64,000 nucleotides of DNA, taken from positions 1-64,000 of the forward strand of contig CAVPOY010000044.1 in assembly GCA_963707135.1 (NCBI GenBank), read 5' to 3'. This stretch comes from JBGSTR01 sp963707135 (GTDB lineage: Bacteria > Pseudomonadota > Gammaproteobacteria > Chromatiales > Chromatiaceae). The notes under the pieces are model-generated. The model did no database searches. It was not told the DNA's origin and worked only from the letters and a program-made list of their open reading frames with translations. Numbering within the stretch: position 1 is the first letter of the stretch; every line of letters starts with the position of its first letter. Both the position numbers and the translations under genes were made by a program. This document shows positions 1-9,874 of this stretch, in pieces.

Positions 1-1717
1 GCCTAGCTCCCTCGAGCTGGTCATAGGCAGCGCGGATAGGGGCGTAGCCGTCTTCCCGGAGCGCGCCCACCAATTCGCTGACGTCGGTTTCCGCGACCCC
101 GAGGTCTTTCAGCAGTCCCCCGCCCAGAGTCAGCGTGCTCTCGATATAGCCCGTGCCCGCGTGCTTGATGCCCTTGGCGACCAGCTCCTCCTGATCGCCG
201 AGGGTGCGTACGCGCACGTAGACGTCCAGGTTCGGATAGAGGCGATGCAGGGTGACGGCAAGCGCCTTGGCCTCCTGCGAGTCGTGCGAGGTCACGAAGA
301 CCGCGGTCGCCCTGCCGAGCCCGGCGGCCTCTTGGGCGGTGGAGCTGTACAGGTCCCCGAAGTAGACCTGGCGCCCGGCGCGCCTGGCCCGCTGCACGAC
401 GGCGAGATCCCGCTCGACGGCGACGTGGGGTATGTTCGCCCGCTCCAGCATCAGCTCGATGAGACGCCCGACCTCGTCGTAGCCGATGACGACCACATGC
501 CGATCCAGGTCGGCGGACAGCTCCGTATCCGCGCGCCTGTGCGCCACCCCGAGGCGGTCGGCCACCGCGGCGCCCGCTTTGACCATCAGCGGTGTGGCGA
601 TCATGCTGACCGCTACGACCAGCATGGCCAGGGTGTGCGCGCCGCTGTCCAGCAGTCCGGCCACGGATGCCGCGCCCAGGAGGACGAAGGCGAACTCGCC
701 GACCTGGGACAGATAGAACCCGGTGCGGATCGCCGCGGCGCGGCCGATACCGAACGCGAGGACAAGCGCGACCAGCACCACGGCCTTGAGCACCAGCACG
801 ACGGGGACATGGACCAGCAGTGCTTCCCAGTCGCGGACCACGGCGCCCACGTCGATGGACATGCCCACCGCGATGAAGAACAGGCCCATCAGGGTCTGCT
901 TGAAGGGAGCGACGGTCGCTTCGATCTGGTAGCGCAGGTCCGAGGCCGAGAGCAGCATCCCGAGGAGAAAGGCCCCCAAGGTCATGGAAATGCCCGCCCG
1001 GTCCACGGACCAGGCGGCCAGGAGCACGGCCAGAAAGAGCGTCAGACTGAAGGCGGCCATCTGCCGTCGGCTCGCGCAATAGCCGAGCGCGGCCGGCAGC
1101 ACCCAGCGCCCGACGACGAGGATGCCCGCGATCACGCCGACCACCAGCAACAGCGTCTGCCACAGCGGTGTCGCGGCGCCCTGACTCGTGGTGTGGGCCA
1201 GGATCGGGACCAAGGCCATGACGGGCACAACCCACATGTCCTGAGCCATCAGGATTGCGAAGCTGGTCCGCCCATGCTCGGTGGCCAGCTCGCCGCGCTC
1301 CCCCAGCGTGGCCATGACGATGGCCGTCGACGACATGGCGAAGGCCAGGCCGATGAGGATCGCGGTCTCCCAGGACGCGTGCACAACCAGGATCAGATAC
1401 GCGGCCAGAACGCCCGCGGTCAGCAGCATCTGTAAGGAGCCCAGGCCGAAGATGAGGCGGCGCATCGCCCAAACCTTCTCGGGGCGCAGCTCCAGGCCAA
1501 CGGTGAACATGAACAACACCACGCCCAGCTGGGCGATGCTCTGCAGCTCGTCGACCGCGTGCACGGGGACCGGGCCCGGCGTATGCGGCCCGATCAGGAT
1601 ACCGGCGACGATGAAGCCCAGGATCGCTCCGAAGCCGAGTCGCTCGAACAGGACGACGCAAATGGCCGTCGCGGCAAGGATCACGACGATACTGAGAAGA
1701 ACGGCAGAGAGGTCCAT
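1..1717 (-). CDS. CPA2 (Kef-type) monovalent cation:proton antiporter, 3' end outside window
   Basis: Inner-membrane antiporter of the CPA2/KefB-KefC family, which exchanges K+ or Na+ for H+. Only the first 572 codons are present; the gene runs off the left edge. The ATG at 1717 follows a GGAG about 8 bases upstream and opens with a hydrophobic helix (MDLSAVLLSIVVILAAT). About a dozen membrane helices fill residues 1-380. A cytosolic TrkA-N Rossmann domain follows near residue 405 (HVVVIGYDEVGRLIEL), whose glycine motif reads GYDEVG instead of the usual GxGxxG. I followed the frame through the whole span without a break; large open frames on other frames and strand are shadows. No KefF/KefG partner is adjacent, so glutathione gating cannot be claimed. 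The family is clear; the transported ion is not. Confidence 0.85.
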   Translation of the reverse strand, partial: MDLSAVLLSIVVILAATAICVVLFERLGFGAILGFIVAGILIGPHTPGPVPVHAVDELQSIAQLGVVLFMFTVGLELRPEKVWAMRRLIFGLGSLQMLLTAGVLAAYLILVVHASWETAILIGLAFAMSSTAIVMATLGERGELATEHGRTSFAILMAQDMWVVPVMALVPILAHTTSQGAATPLWQTLLLVVGVIAGILVVGRWVLPAALGYCASRRQMAAFSLTLFLAVLLAAWSVDRAGISMTLGAFLLGMLLSASDLRYQIEATVAPFKQTLMGLFFIAVGMSIDVGAVVRDWEALLVHVPVVLVLKAVVLVALVLAFGIGRAAAIRTGFYLSQVGEFAFVLLGAASVAGLLDSGAHTLAMLVVAVSMIATPLMVKAGAAVADRLGVAHRRADTELSADLDRHVVVIGYDEVGRLIELMLERANIPHVAVERDLAVVQRARRAGRQVYFGDLYSSTAQEAAGLGRATAVFVTSHDSQEAKALAVTLHRLYPNLDVYVRVRTLGDQEELVAKGIKHAGTGYIESTLTLGGGLLKDLGVAETDVSELVGALREDGYAPIRAAYDQLEGAR

Positions 1718-2213
1718 GGCGACTCCGGTTGTCAGAGGCCCGAGAGGACGACCGACTGAACCAGCTCGGTCACCGCGCGAACGCCGGGCCTTGCCCTGCG
1801 AAGGGGGCGATGGGGCTCGATCGGATGCTCATCCGGGTACGGCCGAACAGGCTCACCCAGTGGCTTCAGCCGGCTGGGGGGGTTGGTCGCTTTGCCGCGT
1901 CAACCCGTCAAGTCCAGGCAACGGAGCGCCTTGACGACCCGCCTTGTCGCACTGCTGGGTGAACGATCGACGGTCGTCCCCCAAGGCTTGTGCCCGTTCA
2001 CAATCGCCACAGACGATAACGGAAAGGCGCTCGGTCGCAGGCGACTTTTTGGGATCAATTCCTGCATCCAGGGCTGTCGTGAAACCGTTGCCGGGATCGA
2101 CGACCGCACTCAGCGTTTCCCTCTTTCGGGGACCTTTTCAAGCAATTAGGCGCTTGAAAATGACGGGGCATCCTTGCCCCGCACGGGCACCTCGAATTTT
2201 TCGAGGTGCCCTG
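1718..2213. other. Intergenic region with inverted repeats, no credible gene
   Basis: About 500 bases between the antiporter start and the ABC permease stop. Short open frames here show no recognisable protein. An inverted repeat with 9-base arms (TTTTCAAGC at 2135-2143, GCTTGAAAA at 2152-2160) and two hairpins closer to the permease are the only structure seen. Confidence 0.5.
2185..2211 (-). terminator. Hairpin directly after the ABC transporter operon
   Basis: Perfect 12-bp stem (2185-2196 with 2200-2211) around a 3-base loop, starting 3 bases after the permease stop codon at 2214. A second stem (GGGGCA 2165-2170 with TGCCCC 2175-2180) follows on the minus strand. There is no long U run, so it may be an RNA-stabilising end structure rather than a classical intrinsic terminator. 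Confidence 0.55.
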
Positions 2214-3005
2214 TCAAGGCTCCATCGGCACCTGGCTTGATGCGCTCTCCACCATTCGGAGGCGAGTTACTCTCGCGAACGCGAGATCGATCAAAAGGCC
2301 GAAAAGGCCCATGCTGAGGATGTACGCATAGGCCTCTTCCAGCCGATAGCGTTCCGAGAAGTCCAAGACTGCCGCGCCAACCCCGGTCCGTCCACCAATG
2401 ATCATCTCTCCTGCAACGCAGACGACGAATGCAATGGTGGCCGATACCCGGCTCGAGACGAGTGCGTGAACGGCAGCCCCGGGCGCAACGAAGTGGCGTA
2501 AGAACTCGAACCTGTTCGCCGACAAGATGGAAGCGAGCTCCCGAAACCGGGACGCGCTCTCGCGAGCGGCCTCCGCGGTGCCTGGGAATACATAGAGCGC
2601 CGCGGCCAGGCCGGCGACGATGCCAATGGAAAGGCCTCCAGGGCCCATTGCGATGAGGGCGATCGGGAACAGGGCGATCGGGGGAATCGCGCGCAGATAG
2701 CCGAGCAGTGGCATCAAAACCAACCATGTCCGGCGACTGACGCCAGCGGCGAAGCCCAGCAACAAGCCGGCCCCCGTCCCCGCGGCGAACGCGGTGATCC
2801 AAACGGCGAGCGTTCGGCCCCAGTTGCTCCAGAACGCTGCAGTGAGCGCTAGCTCGGCGCCTCGTTGCAGCACGCTGGTCGGAAGCGGCAGAGCCAACTG
2901 CGAGAGCCAACCGACGCGTACCGAAAGCTCCCAGGCGGCAAGAATCAGTCCGATCAGGAGCATCCCGACTGAGGTATAGCGAAGACGCGTCGTGCGCATT
3001 CCCAT
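2214..3005 (-). CDS. ABC transporter permease, TauC/SsuC-type
   Basis: Membrane subunit of an ABC importer of the nitrate/sulfonate/taurine class (BPD_transp_1). The 263-residue protein has about six hydrophobic helices. The cytoplasmic EAA-like loop that docks on the ATPase is visible around residues 145-170 (GTAEAARESASRFRELAS...). It begins inside the 3' end of the ATPase gene (about 52 bases overlap), so the two are probably translationally coupled. It is the last gene of a three-gene minus-strand operon (binding protein, ATPase, permease) and is followed by a strong hairpin. The family is certain; the substrate cannot be read from the sequence. Confidence 0.85.
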   Translation of the reverse strand: MGMRTTRLRYTSVGMLLIGLILAAWELSVRVGWLSQLALPLPTSVLQRGAELALTAAFWSNWGRTLAVWITAFAAGTGAGLLLGFAAGVSRRTWLVLMPLLGYLRAIPPIALFPIALIAMGPGGLSIGIVAGLAAALYVFPGTAEAARESASRFRELASILSANRFEFLRHFVAPGAAVHALVSSRVSATIAFVVCVAGEMIIGGRTGVGAAVLDFSERYRLEEAYAYILSMGLFGLLIDLAFARVTRLRMVESASSQVPMEP

Positions 3006-3766
3006 AGGGCGTCTACCCGGTCTGCAAGGGTGGATCTCTTTGTCAGGTCTATTTCGGACGCAATCTTTGCCGGCGGGCCACTCATCACCAAGGCGCGATC
3101 GGCGACGCCCGCGAGCTCGCCGATATTATGGCTGACCAAGCAGACGCTTCGCTGCCCGCGCGCACGAAAGCCCTGCAGATGCTCGTAAACTCGCTGGCGC
3201 TGGACGAAGTCCAGCATGGACCATCCTTCGTCGATCAGGAGCACACTGGGCGGATTCGCGAGCCACCGAGCGAGCGCGAGCAACTGTTGCTGGCCGCCAC
3301 TGAGCTGGTGTGGATATTGATCGGTCAAGTGACTTAGCCCCAGGGCGTTCAGTGACTTGATCGCCTCGTCGCGACTCCGCCGTGCATTGCGCCCCTTGAC
3401 GAGACAGGGCAAGGCGACGTTGTCGACGCCGGTGAGCCACGGCAAGAGGTTCGAATGGACGTGCTGACTGACCATGCCCAGGGAGACATCAGGACCACCC
3501 CGGATGACTGCCCCGTCAGTCGGCTGCACAACCCCGGCGAGGACGCGCAGCAGAGACGTTTTTCCACACCCGTTCGGACCCAGCAGTCCAAGGATCTCCC
3601 CGGCATTCAGGGTCAAGCTGATACCCTCGACGATCCGGACAGAGTCCGTATCGGAGTCAATCCGGAACGACAGGTCTTCGGCGCGGAGCAGGAAGCCCCG
3701 GTGGATCGTATCGCCTCGACGACCGAGCGGCTTTTCCACCATGTCATTCCAGATCGCTGCCCACAA
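2954..3766 (-). CDS. ABC transporter ATP-binding protein, TauB/SsuB-type
   Basis: Cytoplasmic ATPase of the same importer, 270 residues. Walker A is GPNGCGKTS, the signature is LSGGQQQ, Walker B is VLLIDEG and the H-loop is SHN. The residue after the catalytic DE is Gly instead of the common Pro. The first 25 or so residues precede the conserved domain, and the ATG at 3766 lies inside the end of the upstream binding-protein gene (23 bases overlap), consistent with coupling. Codons and spacing match the flanking subunits. This is a complete subunit with all nucleotide-binding motifs. Confidence 0.88.
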   Translation of the reverse strand: MWAAIWNDMVEKPLGRRGDTIHRGFLLRAEDLSFRIDSDTDSVRIVEGISLTLNAGEILGLLGPNGCGKTSLLRVLAGVVQPTDGAVIRGGPDVSLGMVSQHVHSNLLPWLTGVDNVALPCLVKGRNARRSRDEAIKSLNALGLSHLTDQYPHQLSGGQQQLLALARWLANPPSVLLIDEGWSMLDFVQRQRVYEHLQGFRARGQRSVCLVSHNIGELAGVADRALVMSGPPAKIASEIDLTKRSTLADRVDALWECARRVFAIPQSGCS

Positions 3767-4739
3767 AAAGCGTATGGACGTCCACCGGTGCGTCGATCAT
3801 GTTCTCCCGATGCAGAAGGTCGACGGCGTCTTGAATTTGATGGAGCTGGTCGGCGCTCGGGTAGGCGACCCAATTGTATAGGGCAGAGCGCTTGGCAACG
3901 GCGTCGACCGTGCCGGTACGTCGGGCGAGCACCTCGCGGGATTCGGCGTCATGCGCACGTATGTACCGTACCGCATCGTCCAAGGCCCGGAGCAATTTCG
4001 GTATCAAGCTGGGTTGGGCGTTCGCGACGCCGGAGGGTACGGCTGCTGCGCCGAGCCAAAACGGATCGCTGATGAGCGCTGTCCGAACACCGGTCGCAAT
4101 GGATCTTGCGCCCTGTTCGAGGGCGATCGAGGCATAGGGCTCGACGGTAAACAGGGCATCATAGGCGCCGCCGAATAGGCCCTGTACCTGGGCAGCGGTC
4201 GCGACCTGAACGAGGCGAACGTCCTCGGGTTCCCGGTAGCCGAGCTTCTCGAGCACGATGAGTGCGTAGGCCTTTTGACTCGGACCGCTGTAGGTACCCA
4301 GCGTCCTTCCGCCAAGGTCGGCCAGCGACTTGATGGTCGAGTCTGGGCGGACCAGGATGTAGCTGACCGGGTCCGAGCGCGTTTCGCTGGCAGGGAACAG
4401 CAACCGCAACGAGCCTGGCTTCCGCGCTTCGACGGGTAGGATGTTCGCGAAAGTCGTCATGATGAGATCGGCTTGCCCGGCAATCAGAAGCTTCGTCCCC
4501 TGGCCGGGGTCACGGACGTCAATCCACTGCGCCTCGAGGCCGTTTTCCTCGAGCATGCCTTTCTCTTCGGCAATGTACATGGGCAGTATGCCCGTGAAAC
4601 GGGTATCGGGAATCCTGATTCGGATCAGTGACTCGCTGGGATGCCCCGCCTTGTCTTGCGTATCCGTGGCGTCGGATTGCGGGCTGCAAGCCGACGCCAG
4701 GCAGGACAGCAGAGCAAGAAGAATCGTCCAAAGGCGCAT
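3744..4739 (-). CDS. ABC transporter substrate-binding lipoprotein (NMT1/SsuA-like)
   Basis: Extracytoplasmic binding protein of the importer, about 331 residues. I chose the ATG at 4739 because it gives a lipoprotein signal: MRLWTILLALLSCLASAC, with Cys as the predicted lipidation site. The open frame extends upstream to 4931 but that part is unlike a signal or mature region. The mature protein has the fold pattern of NMT1/taurine-type binding proteins (RIRIPDTRFTGILPMYIAEEKGM..., then DLIMTTFANILP and SLADLGGRTLGTYSGPSQ). Such proteins bind sulfonates, nitrate, thiamine precursors or similar small molecules; the ligand is unknown here. It is the first gene of the operon, and an AraC-type regulator is transcribed away from it. 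Confidence 0.82.
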   Translation of the reverse strand: MRLWTILLALLSCLASACSPQSDATDTQDKAGHPSESLIRIRIPDTRFTGILPMYIAEEKGMLEENGLEAQWIDVRDPGQGTKLLIAGQADLIMTTFANILPVEARKPGSLRLLFPASETRSDPVSYILVRPDSTIKSLADLGGRTLGTYSGPSQKAYALIVLEKLGYREPEDVRLVQVATAAQVQGLFGGAYDALFTVEPYASIALEQGARSIATGVRTALISDPFWLGAAAVPSGVANAQPSLIPKLLRALDDAVRYIRAHDAESREVLARRTGTVDAVAKRSALYNWVAYPSADQLHQIQDAVDLLHRENMIDAPVDVHTLFVGSDLE

Positions 4740-5145
4740 AAGAGCCCCGTCTTTTGTAAACGACGAGTCGATGCCTGACGCGAGGTTCAGCGCGTTGCCG
4801 CCAGAGCCCGCTGAGGTCGGTGGAACGGTCAAGGTTGACGAACAGGAGTGCTTTTCCCTCGGCAGCGCATTCGGGGACGCCGATCGACGAAAGCACCTTC
4901 GCCCTATCGTCGAGGGCCTAGTTCGGCTCATCGGCTGGGATCAGGTCGGGTGCGCCGACCAGCACGCGGATCGTCGCGACACACCATACGGCCCACGCAG
5001 AGCCGAAACGCGAAGAAGGCGCAACCGACATGTACCTGGTAGTGACAAAGTTTTTGGATGCAATTCTAGCATGCAGGTCCCGATGTCTAGTGGTCTTGAC
5101 ACCGTTTCTTGCCTTAAGCTCAGAATCGTATGACTTGCGGACCAC
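4740..5145. promoter_or_regulatory. Divergent intergenic region between ABC operon and AraC-type regulator
   Basis: About 400 bases separate the binding-protein start (4739, minus) and the regulator start (5146, plus). It should hold both promoters. An AT-richer stretch lies at about 5043-5072 (TTTTTGGATGCAATTCTAGC), but I see no convincing -35/-10 pair or operator repeat. No small gene is supported. Confidence 0.4.
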
Positions 5146-6178
5146 ATGCTTGCGGGGGTGCAGATGGGTAAGCGCGTGCAGACGGGCACGCCCGGAGACG
5201 ACGAGATCGACCAGCAGCGGGAAGCCGGCGCTGCCTGCGGGATACGGCTAAGTCACCGTCGCTCCGATTTCCTGGCGGGCTTGCCCGTGGCGGAATCGGA
5301 GAGCGTCCAGCTGGGACCGGGAACGGTAGAGTATGTGTCGCGACAAGTTCGCGGTCGCGACCTCGTCCTCTTGTCCTACAAAATCCAGCCCAAGCTTACA
5401 GTCCATACGGTCCCGAGAAGGGACTGGGTTGTCCTGATTATGTCGCTCAACCCACGGTCGGACTGGGTCTTCAACGGGTGCGTGGCGCGACCGTCGGATC
5501 TGTTCCTCTCTGCGGGGAGAGACGGATACGTGACCACCGGGCAGGACAGACACATTATCGCGATTGGTATCCGCAGAACCCGTCTGATCTCGGCCTGCGC
5601 TGCCCTCTCAGGTGTCGGTCCAGAGGACGTCAGGTTGAGGGATCTTGTCCTTCCGCGGGAACAGGATATCGGCCAGCGTCTGCGACGAGCACTGATCGCT
5701 GCCGCAACACGAGCCGGCGACAAACCCCTGTCGCGGGGCCAGTTCGTGATGCCGGAAGCCCTGGAGAACGACCTTACCTCTCTCCTGGCGGAACGGCTTG
5801 CCCCAACCGTGCACCGGGGCTCTCGACGCGAGCCCCTTCCGGGTGGATGCCGTGCGCGTGGTGCGATCGGCTGTCGCTGTGTCAGAGGCGCTTCCGGCGC
5901 CAAGCCTCGCCGAGCTCTGCGGGGCCGCCGGTGTCAGCCAGCGTTGGCTCCACAAGAGTTTCGTTGACGTCCTCGGCGTGTCGCCTTACCGCTACATACG
6001 GCTTGCACGGCTGTCGAAGGCGCGCGACCAATTGTTGTCACCCGATGCCAAGCCCGCCGTGGTGAAACACGTATCGCTCTCGCTCGGATACCGACTGAGC
6101 GGCCGCTTTGCCGCGGAATATCGTTCGGTTTTTGGCGAGAACCCCTCCGAAACGCTGCGGAGATCCCGGAACATCTGA
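5146..6178 (+). CDS. AraC-family transcriptional regulator, frameshifted near 5800
   Basis: DNA-binding regulator. The N-terminal part (5146 to about 5800) resembles the sensor half of EutR-like AraC proteins. The C-terminal part, in the next frame, carries the double helix-turn-helix (LAELCGAAGVSQRWLHKSF, then YRYIRLARLSKARDQLL and the HVSLSLGYRLSGRFAAEY segment). The two halves join with no missing sequence if one base is removed in the CTTGCCCCAAC stretch around 5797-5806, giving about 343 residues, normal for the family. An ATG at 5164 after GGGGGTG is an alternative start. It is divergent from the ABC importer, so control of that importer is a reasonable inference. Either a true frameshift or an inserted-base error. 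Confidence 0.75.
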
Positions 6179-6438
6179 GCGCGCTGCTCCGTCCAGGCCA
6201 GACGCTGACGTGGCGCAGTCTCTCGGGAGCGCTCTTGATCAGCGACGCCAGCTTGCCCACGATGATCTGTCGAAGCGCCCGTTGCATGGGGCGTTATCAC
6301 GCGGCCCCTAGGCGTCTAGCTACAGGCGGCTGCCCGACATCGCAGGGCCCCGATCTGGGGCGCCGGCAGCCGGCGGTTGTGTTGGCTGCTGTCTTTTTTC
6401 GCACCGTTGAAAAACCCAAGAACAGAGAGATTTGATCC

Positions 6439-7173
6439 ATGCAGAAACTGACGTTGACGACCACTCTGCTGCTGGCCGCGATGGCCGCGTCGCCCGCCGG
6501 CTGGGCAGGGCAATTCGGCGATTACAAGCCCGCGGGCTTCCTGAGTGACTACTCAAAGCTCAAGCCCAAGGGCGGCGACAGCGAGGCCTACTCCTACCGC
6601 GACCCGTCCGCGGACATGGGCAAATACAACAAGCTGATGGTCGACCGCATCAAGATCTACCTGAAGGAGGACGCCCCGTCGAAAGAGATCGACCCGGCCG
6701 AGTTGAAGGAGCTGGCGGACTATTTCCATCAGGCCATCGTCAAAGCGGTGGAACCGGCGTACCCGGTGGTGAAGGAGCCCGGCCCTGACGTCTTGCGAAT
6801 ACGCATCGCCATCACGGATCTTGTCCCAAACAAGCCGGAGGCGTCCGTGGTGACACTCGTGGTGCCCTACCTCTGGATCGCGGAGGGCGGTGCCGGCGTC
6901 GCGAAGGGCAAGGCCGGCACCACGCCGTTCCTGGGCGAGGCGGCGGTGGAGGCCGAGGCCCTCGACAGCGTGAGCAACAAGCAGCTCGCCGCCTACATCG
7001 AGGAGCGGGTGGGCAAGAAATACAACTGGACCCACGGTGTGGACACCGCCGTCAAGGACTACCTCAAGGCTTACTCCACCTGGGCCTACACCAAGCAGGC
7101 CATGGATCAGTGGGCACAGGGCCTGCGCAGAGCGCTCGACCGGTGGCACGGTAACGCGACCGCTGAGAAGTAG
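6439..7173 (+). CDS. DUF3313 family exported protein
   Basis: Exported 244-residue protein. A Sec signal peptide ends near residue 23 (LLLAAMAASPAGWAG). There is no lipobox Cys, although many DUF3313 members are lipoproteins. The mature domain contains the pattern typical of DUF3313: a GFLSDYSKLKPK start, then YNKLMVDRIKIYL, VLRIRIAITDLVPNKP, and a C-terminal region with a paired charged helix. DUF3313 proteins are periplasmic and have no established biochemical function. It opens the ion/envelope cluster and is followed after 112 bases by the ParB-like gene. Confidence 0.78.
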   Translation: MQKLTLTTTLLLAAMAASPAGWAGQFGDYKPAGFLSDYSKLKPKGGDSEAYSYRDPSADMGKYNKLMVDRIKIYLKEDAPSKEIDPAELKELADYFHQAIVKAVEPAYPVVKEPGPDVLRIRIAITDLVPNKPEASVVTLVVPYLWIAEGGAGVAKGKAGTTPFLGEAAVEAEALDSVSNKQLAAYIEERVGKKYNWTHGVDTAVKDYLKAYSTWAYTKQAMDQWAQGLRRALDRWHGNATAEK

Positions 7174-7285
7174 ACGGATACCGGGTTCGCACCAGGTACG
7201 GCATCCCATCGATTTGACGAACAACCGGGCCATGTCGACGCCTGACAGACCGAACCCGCCACGACAACCAAGGGGATGAACCATC

Positions 7286-8039
7286 TTGACCAAGCATTTG
7301 TGTGACTCGGAGTTTCCCTGGTGCCCGCCGGACGCGCGGTCCGGGGAGTTCTACAAGCTCAAGGTGAGCGGCCTCTCGCCGACGCAGTTCGCGGTCGGCA
7401 AGGCGGAGGTTCAGGTGCGAGCGGGGCGCATGAAGAAGAAGTTCAAGGAGGACCCGAAGCGTCTGCATGACTACCTGCGGGTGCGCCCGGTCCCCATCGT
7501 CGTGCGGCAGGAGAGGTTCTACCTGGTCGACCACCATCACCTGGTGCGCGCGCTCTACGACGCCCTGCACAAGGCGCGCGGCGACGACATCTGCGTCTTC
7601 GTCAAGGTGCTGGCAAACCTGAGCACCCTCGAGGACGTCTACTTCTGGAAGACCATGCATCAGCAGAACCTGGTATACCTGTTCGACCACTACGGGAGGG
7701 GGACCGCAGCAGCCGCAGACCCTTCCCGCCCACATCAAGGATCTCGGCTTCGATCCCTATCGCAGCCTCGCCTGGATCGTGCGCGAGAACCACGGCTACG
7801 TGAAGAACGATGCGCCCTTCTCGGAGTTCAAGTGGGCGAATTTCTTCCGTACCCGCATCCTGCTCGACCAGGACATCCTCGCCGGCAAGCACACCTTCGA
7901 TGATTTCGCCTTCAAGGTCGACGATCACGGGCTGCTTTCCGTCACCGACGACGGCAAGGAGGTCCTCGATGAGGCGCTTTTCCTCGCATCGGGCGCCGAG
8001 GCCCGCGGACTCCCGGGCTTCCGGGGTGGGATCATCTAG
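7286..8039 (+). CDS. ParB-like nuclease-domain protein (ParBc_2 type), frameshifted near 7700
   Basis: Protein of about 250 residues resembling the ParBc_2 'putative ParB-like nuclease' family, known mostly from sequence. Visible features are VRPVPIVVRQERFYLVDHHH, typical of a ParB core, and DICVFVKVLANLS. The start is TTG at 7286, with AAGGGG ten bases upstream; the nearby ATG at 7275 reads into a stop at once. The frame breaks in the GGGAGGGGG run at 7694-7702. Removing one G joins it to GPQQPQTLPAHIKDLGFDP and runs to TAG at 8037-8039. It sits 9 bases before the SulP start, so the two are probably one transcript. Its role beside an anion transporter is unknown; the family name does not imply plasmid partitioning. 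Confidence 0.72.
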
Positions 8040-8048
8040 GAGCATCCC

Positions 8049-9755
8049 ATGACGACAGAAAGCAACAAGTCAGGCGGATGGCGGTTTCCGATCCTCCAGG
8101 GCGTGCTGCCGATCAAGGCCTCGCAGATCCCGGCCGAGGTCATCGCCGGCCTCACCCTGGCGGCGCTCGCGATCCCCGAGGTGATGGGCTACACCAAGAT
8201 CTCCGGCACGCCGGTGATCACGGGGCTCTATACCATCCTGATCCCCATGGCCCTGTTCGCGCTCTTCGGCTCCTCGCGGCACCTGGTGGTGGGCGCGGAT
8301 TCGGCGACGGCGGCCATCCTCGCCGCCGGTCTGGTGGGCATCGCCTCGGTCGGCTCCGACGAGTACGTGGCACTGGCCGCCGTGCTCGCCTTCATGGCGG
8401 CGGGGTTCCTGATCCTGGCGCGCATCATCGGCCTGGGGTTCCTGGCGGACTTTCTCTCGCGCACGGTGCTGGTCGGGCTTCCTGACCGGGGTCGGCGTGC
8501 AGGTCGCGCTCGGGCAGATCTCCGGCATGCTTGGCCTGAAGGGTGGCGGGCACGGCACCCTGGGCAAGATCTGGACCGATCTTCAGCAGATCGACGAGGT
8601 CAATTTCTACGCGCTGGCCATTGCGATCGCGGTGCTGGTGGTCATCGTCGGCTCGAAGCAGGATCTCGAAGAAGATCCCCGGGGCGCTGATCGCCGTGGT
8701 CGGCGCCATCGCACTGAGCTGGGCGCTCGATCTCGGTCGGCACATCCACGTGCTCGGCGCCGTCCCCAGCGGGCTGCCCCATATCGGGCTGCCCCAGGTC
8801 GACTGGAGCTGGGAGCTGATCGGCAAGCTGGTGCCGACCGCGTTCGCCATGTTCGTGGTCATCCTGGCCCAGAGCGCCGCGACCTCCCGCGCCTACGCCG
8901 CCCGCTACAACGAGCGCTTCAGCGAGGACACCGATCTCGTCGGGCTCGGACTGGCCAACATCGGCGCCGGGCTCTCCGGCACCTTCGTCGTCAACGGCAG
9001 CCCCACCAAGACGCAGATGGTCGACAGCGCCGGCGGACGCACCCAGCTCTCGCTGCTGGTGACGACGGCGATCGTGCTGGTCGTGCTGCTGTTCCTGACC
9101 GCCCCGTTGGCCTACATGCCCGAGGCCGTCCTGTCGGCCGTCGTCTTCCTGATCGGCGTCGACCTGATCGATCTCGAGGGCATGCGGAGGATCTACCGCG
9201 AGCGGCGGTCCGAGTTCTGGGTGGCCCTGATCACGGCGCTGATGGTGATTTTCGTCGGCGTCGAGCAGGGCATCATCCTTGCGATCGTGCTGTCGCTGAT
9301 CGACCACACCCGCCGCGGCTACCGGCCGAAGAACGCGTTGCTCGAGCCGGCCAAGTCCGGCGCCTGGCATGCGCAGCCGGTGGCCTCCCAGGTCCAGGCA
9401 TTGCCCGGCCTGGTGATCTATCGGTTCACCCACAGCCTGTACTACGCCAACGCCGAGCAGTTCTCCGAGGAGATCACGGAGCTGGTCAACAGTGCCGACC
9501 CACCGCTTCGCTGGCTCTGTCTCGATGCCTCCGCGGTCGACGACGTCGACTTCTCGGCGGCGGAGACCCTGCGCTCCGTCTTCGGGATATTGAAGGAAAA
9601 GGGGGTTCGCCTGGTCGTTGCCCAGGTCATGGAAGACGTCAAGGACGAGAGTCGTTACCATCTCGACCAACTGTTCGGGAAGGACGCCTTCTACGAAACG
9701 CTGGAGGATGTCGTCAACGCGTACCGGTCAGGAGACAGGGGTCGCTGCAAAATAG
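8049..9755 (+). CDS. SulP-family anion transporter with STAS domain, frameshifted
   Basis: Inner-membrane SLC26/SulP transporter (sulfate, bicarbonate or related anions), about 567 residues after correction. The N-terminus (IPAEVIAGLTLAALAIPEVM) is the SulP signature, about 12 helices follow, and a STAS domain begins near residue 455 (GLVIYRFTHSLYYANAEQF). Two single-base insertions break the frame, near 8477 (GGGCTTCCTGACC) and near 8663 (AAGCAGGATCTC). After the STAS domain the open frame continues into the next gene. Removing one G from the GGGG at 9738-9741 gives a natural end, GVAAK then TAG at 9753-9755. The substrate cannot be assigned; in this cluster anion balance is likelier than sulfur assimilation. 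Confidence 0.82.
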
Positions 9756-9874
9756 TCCCGACGCACACCAGGGGCTGCCTTATCGGACTCGACGTGGCTA
9801 TCCCCGATGACGGGGCGAGAGCGACCTGGGATTGCGGCGCCAGAGCGTCCGACGCTCGGCCGGGAGACAAACGA

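Noticed and set aside
21..1661. 546-codon open frame on the minus strand and 424-codon frame on the plus strand (161-1435)
   Set aside because: Both are shadows of the CPA2 antiporter; its frame from 1717 encodes recognisable helices and a TrkA-N domain throughout.
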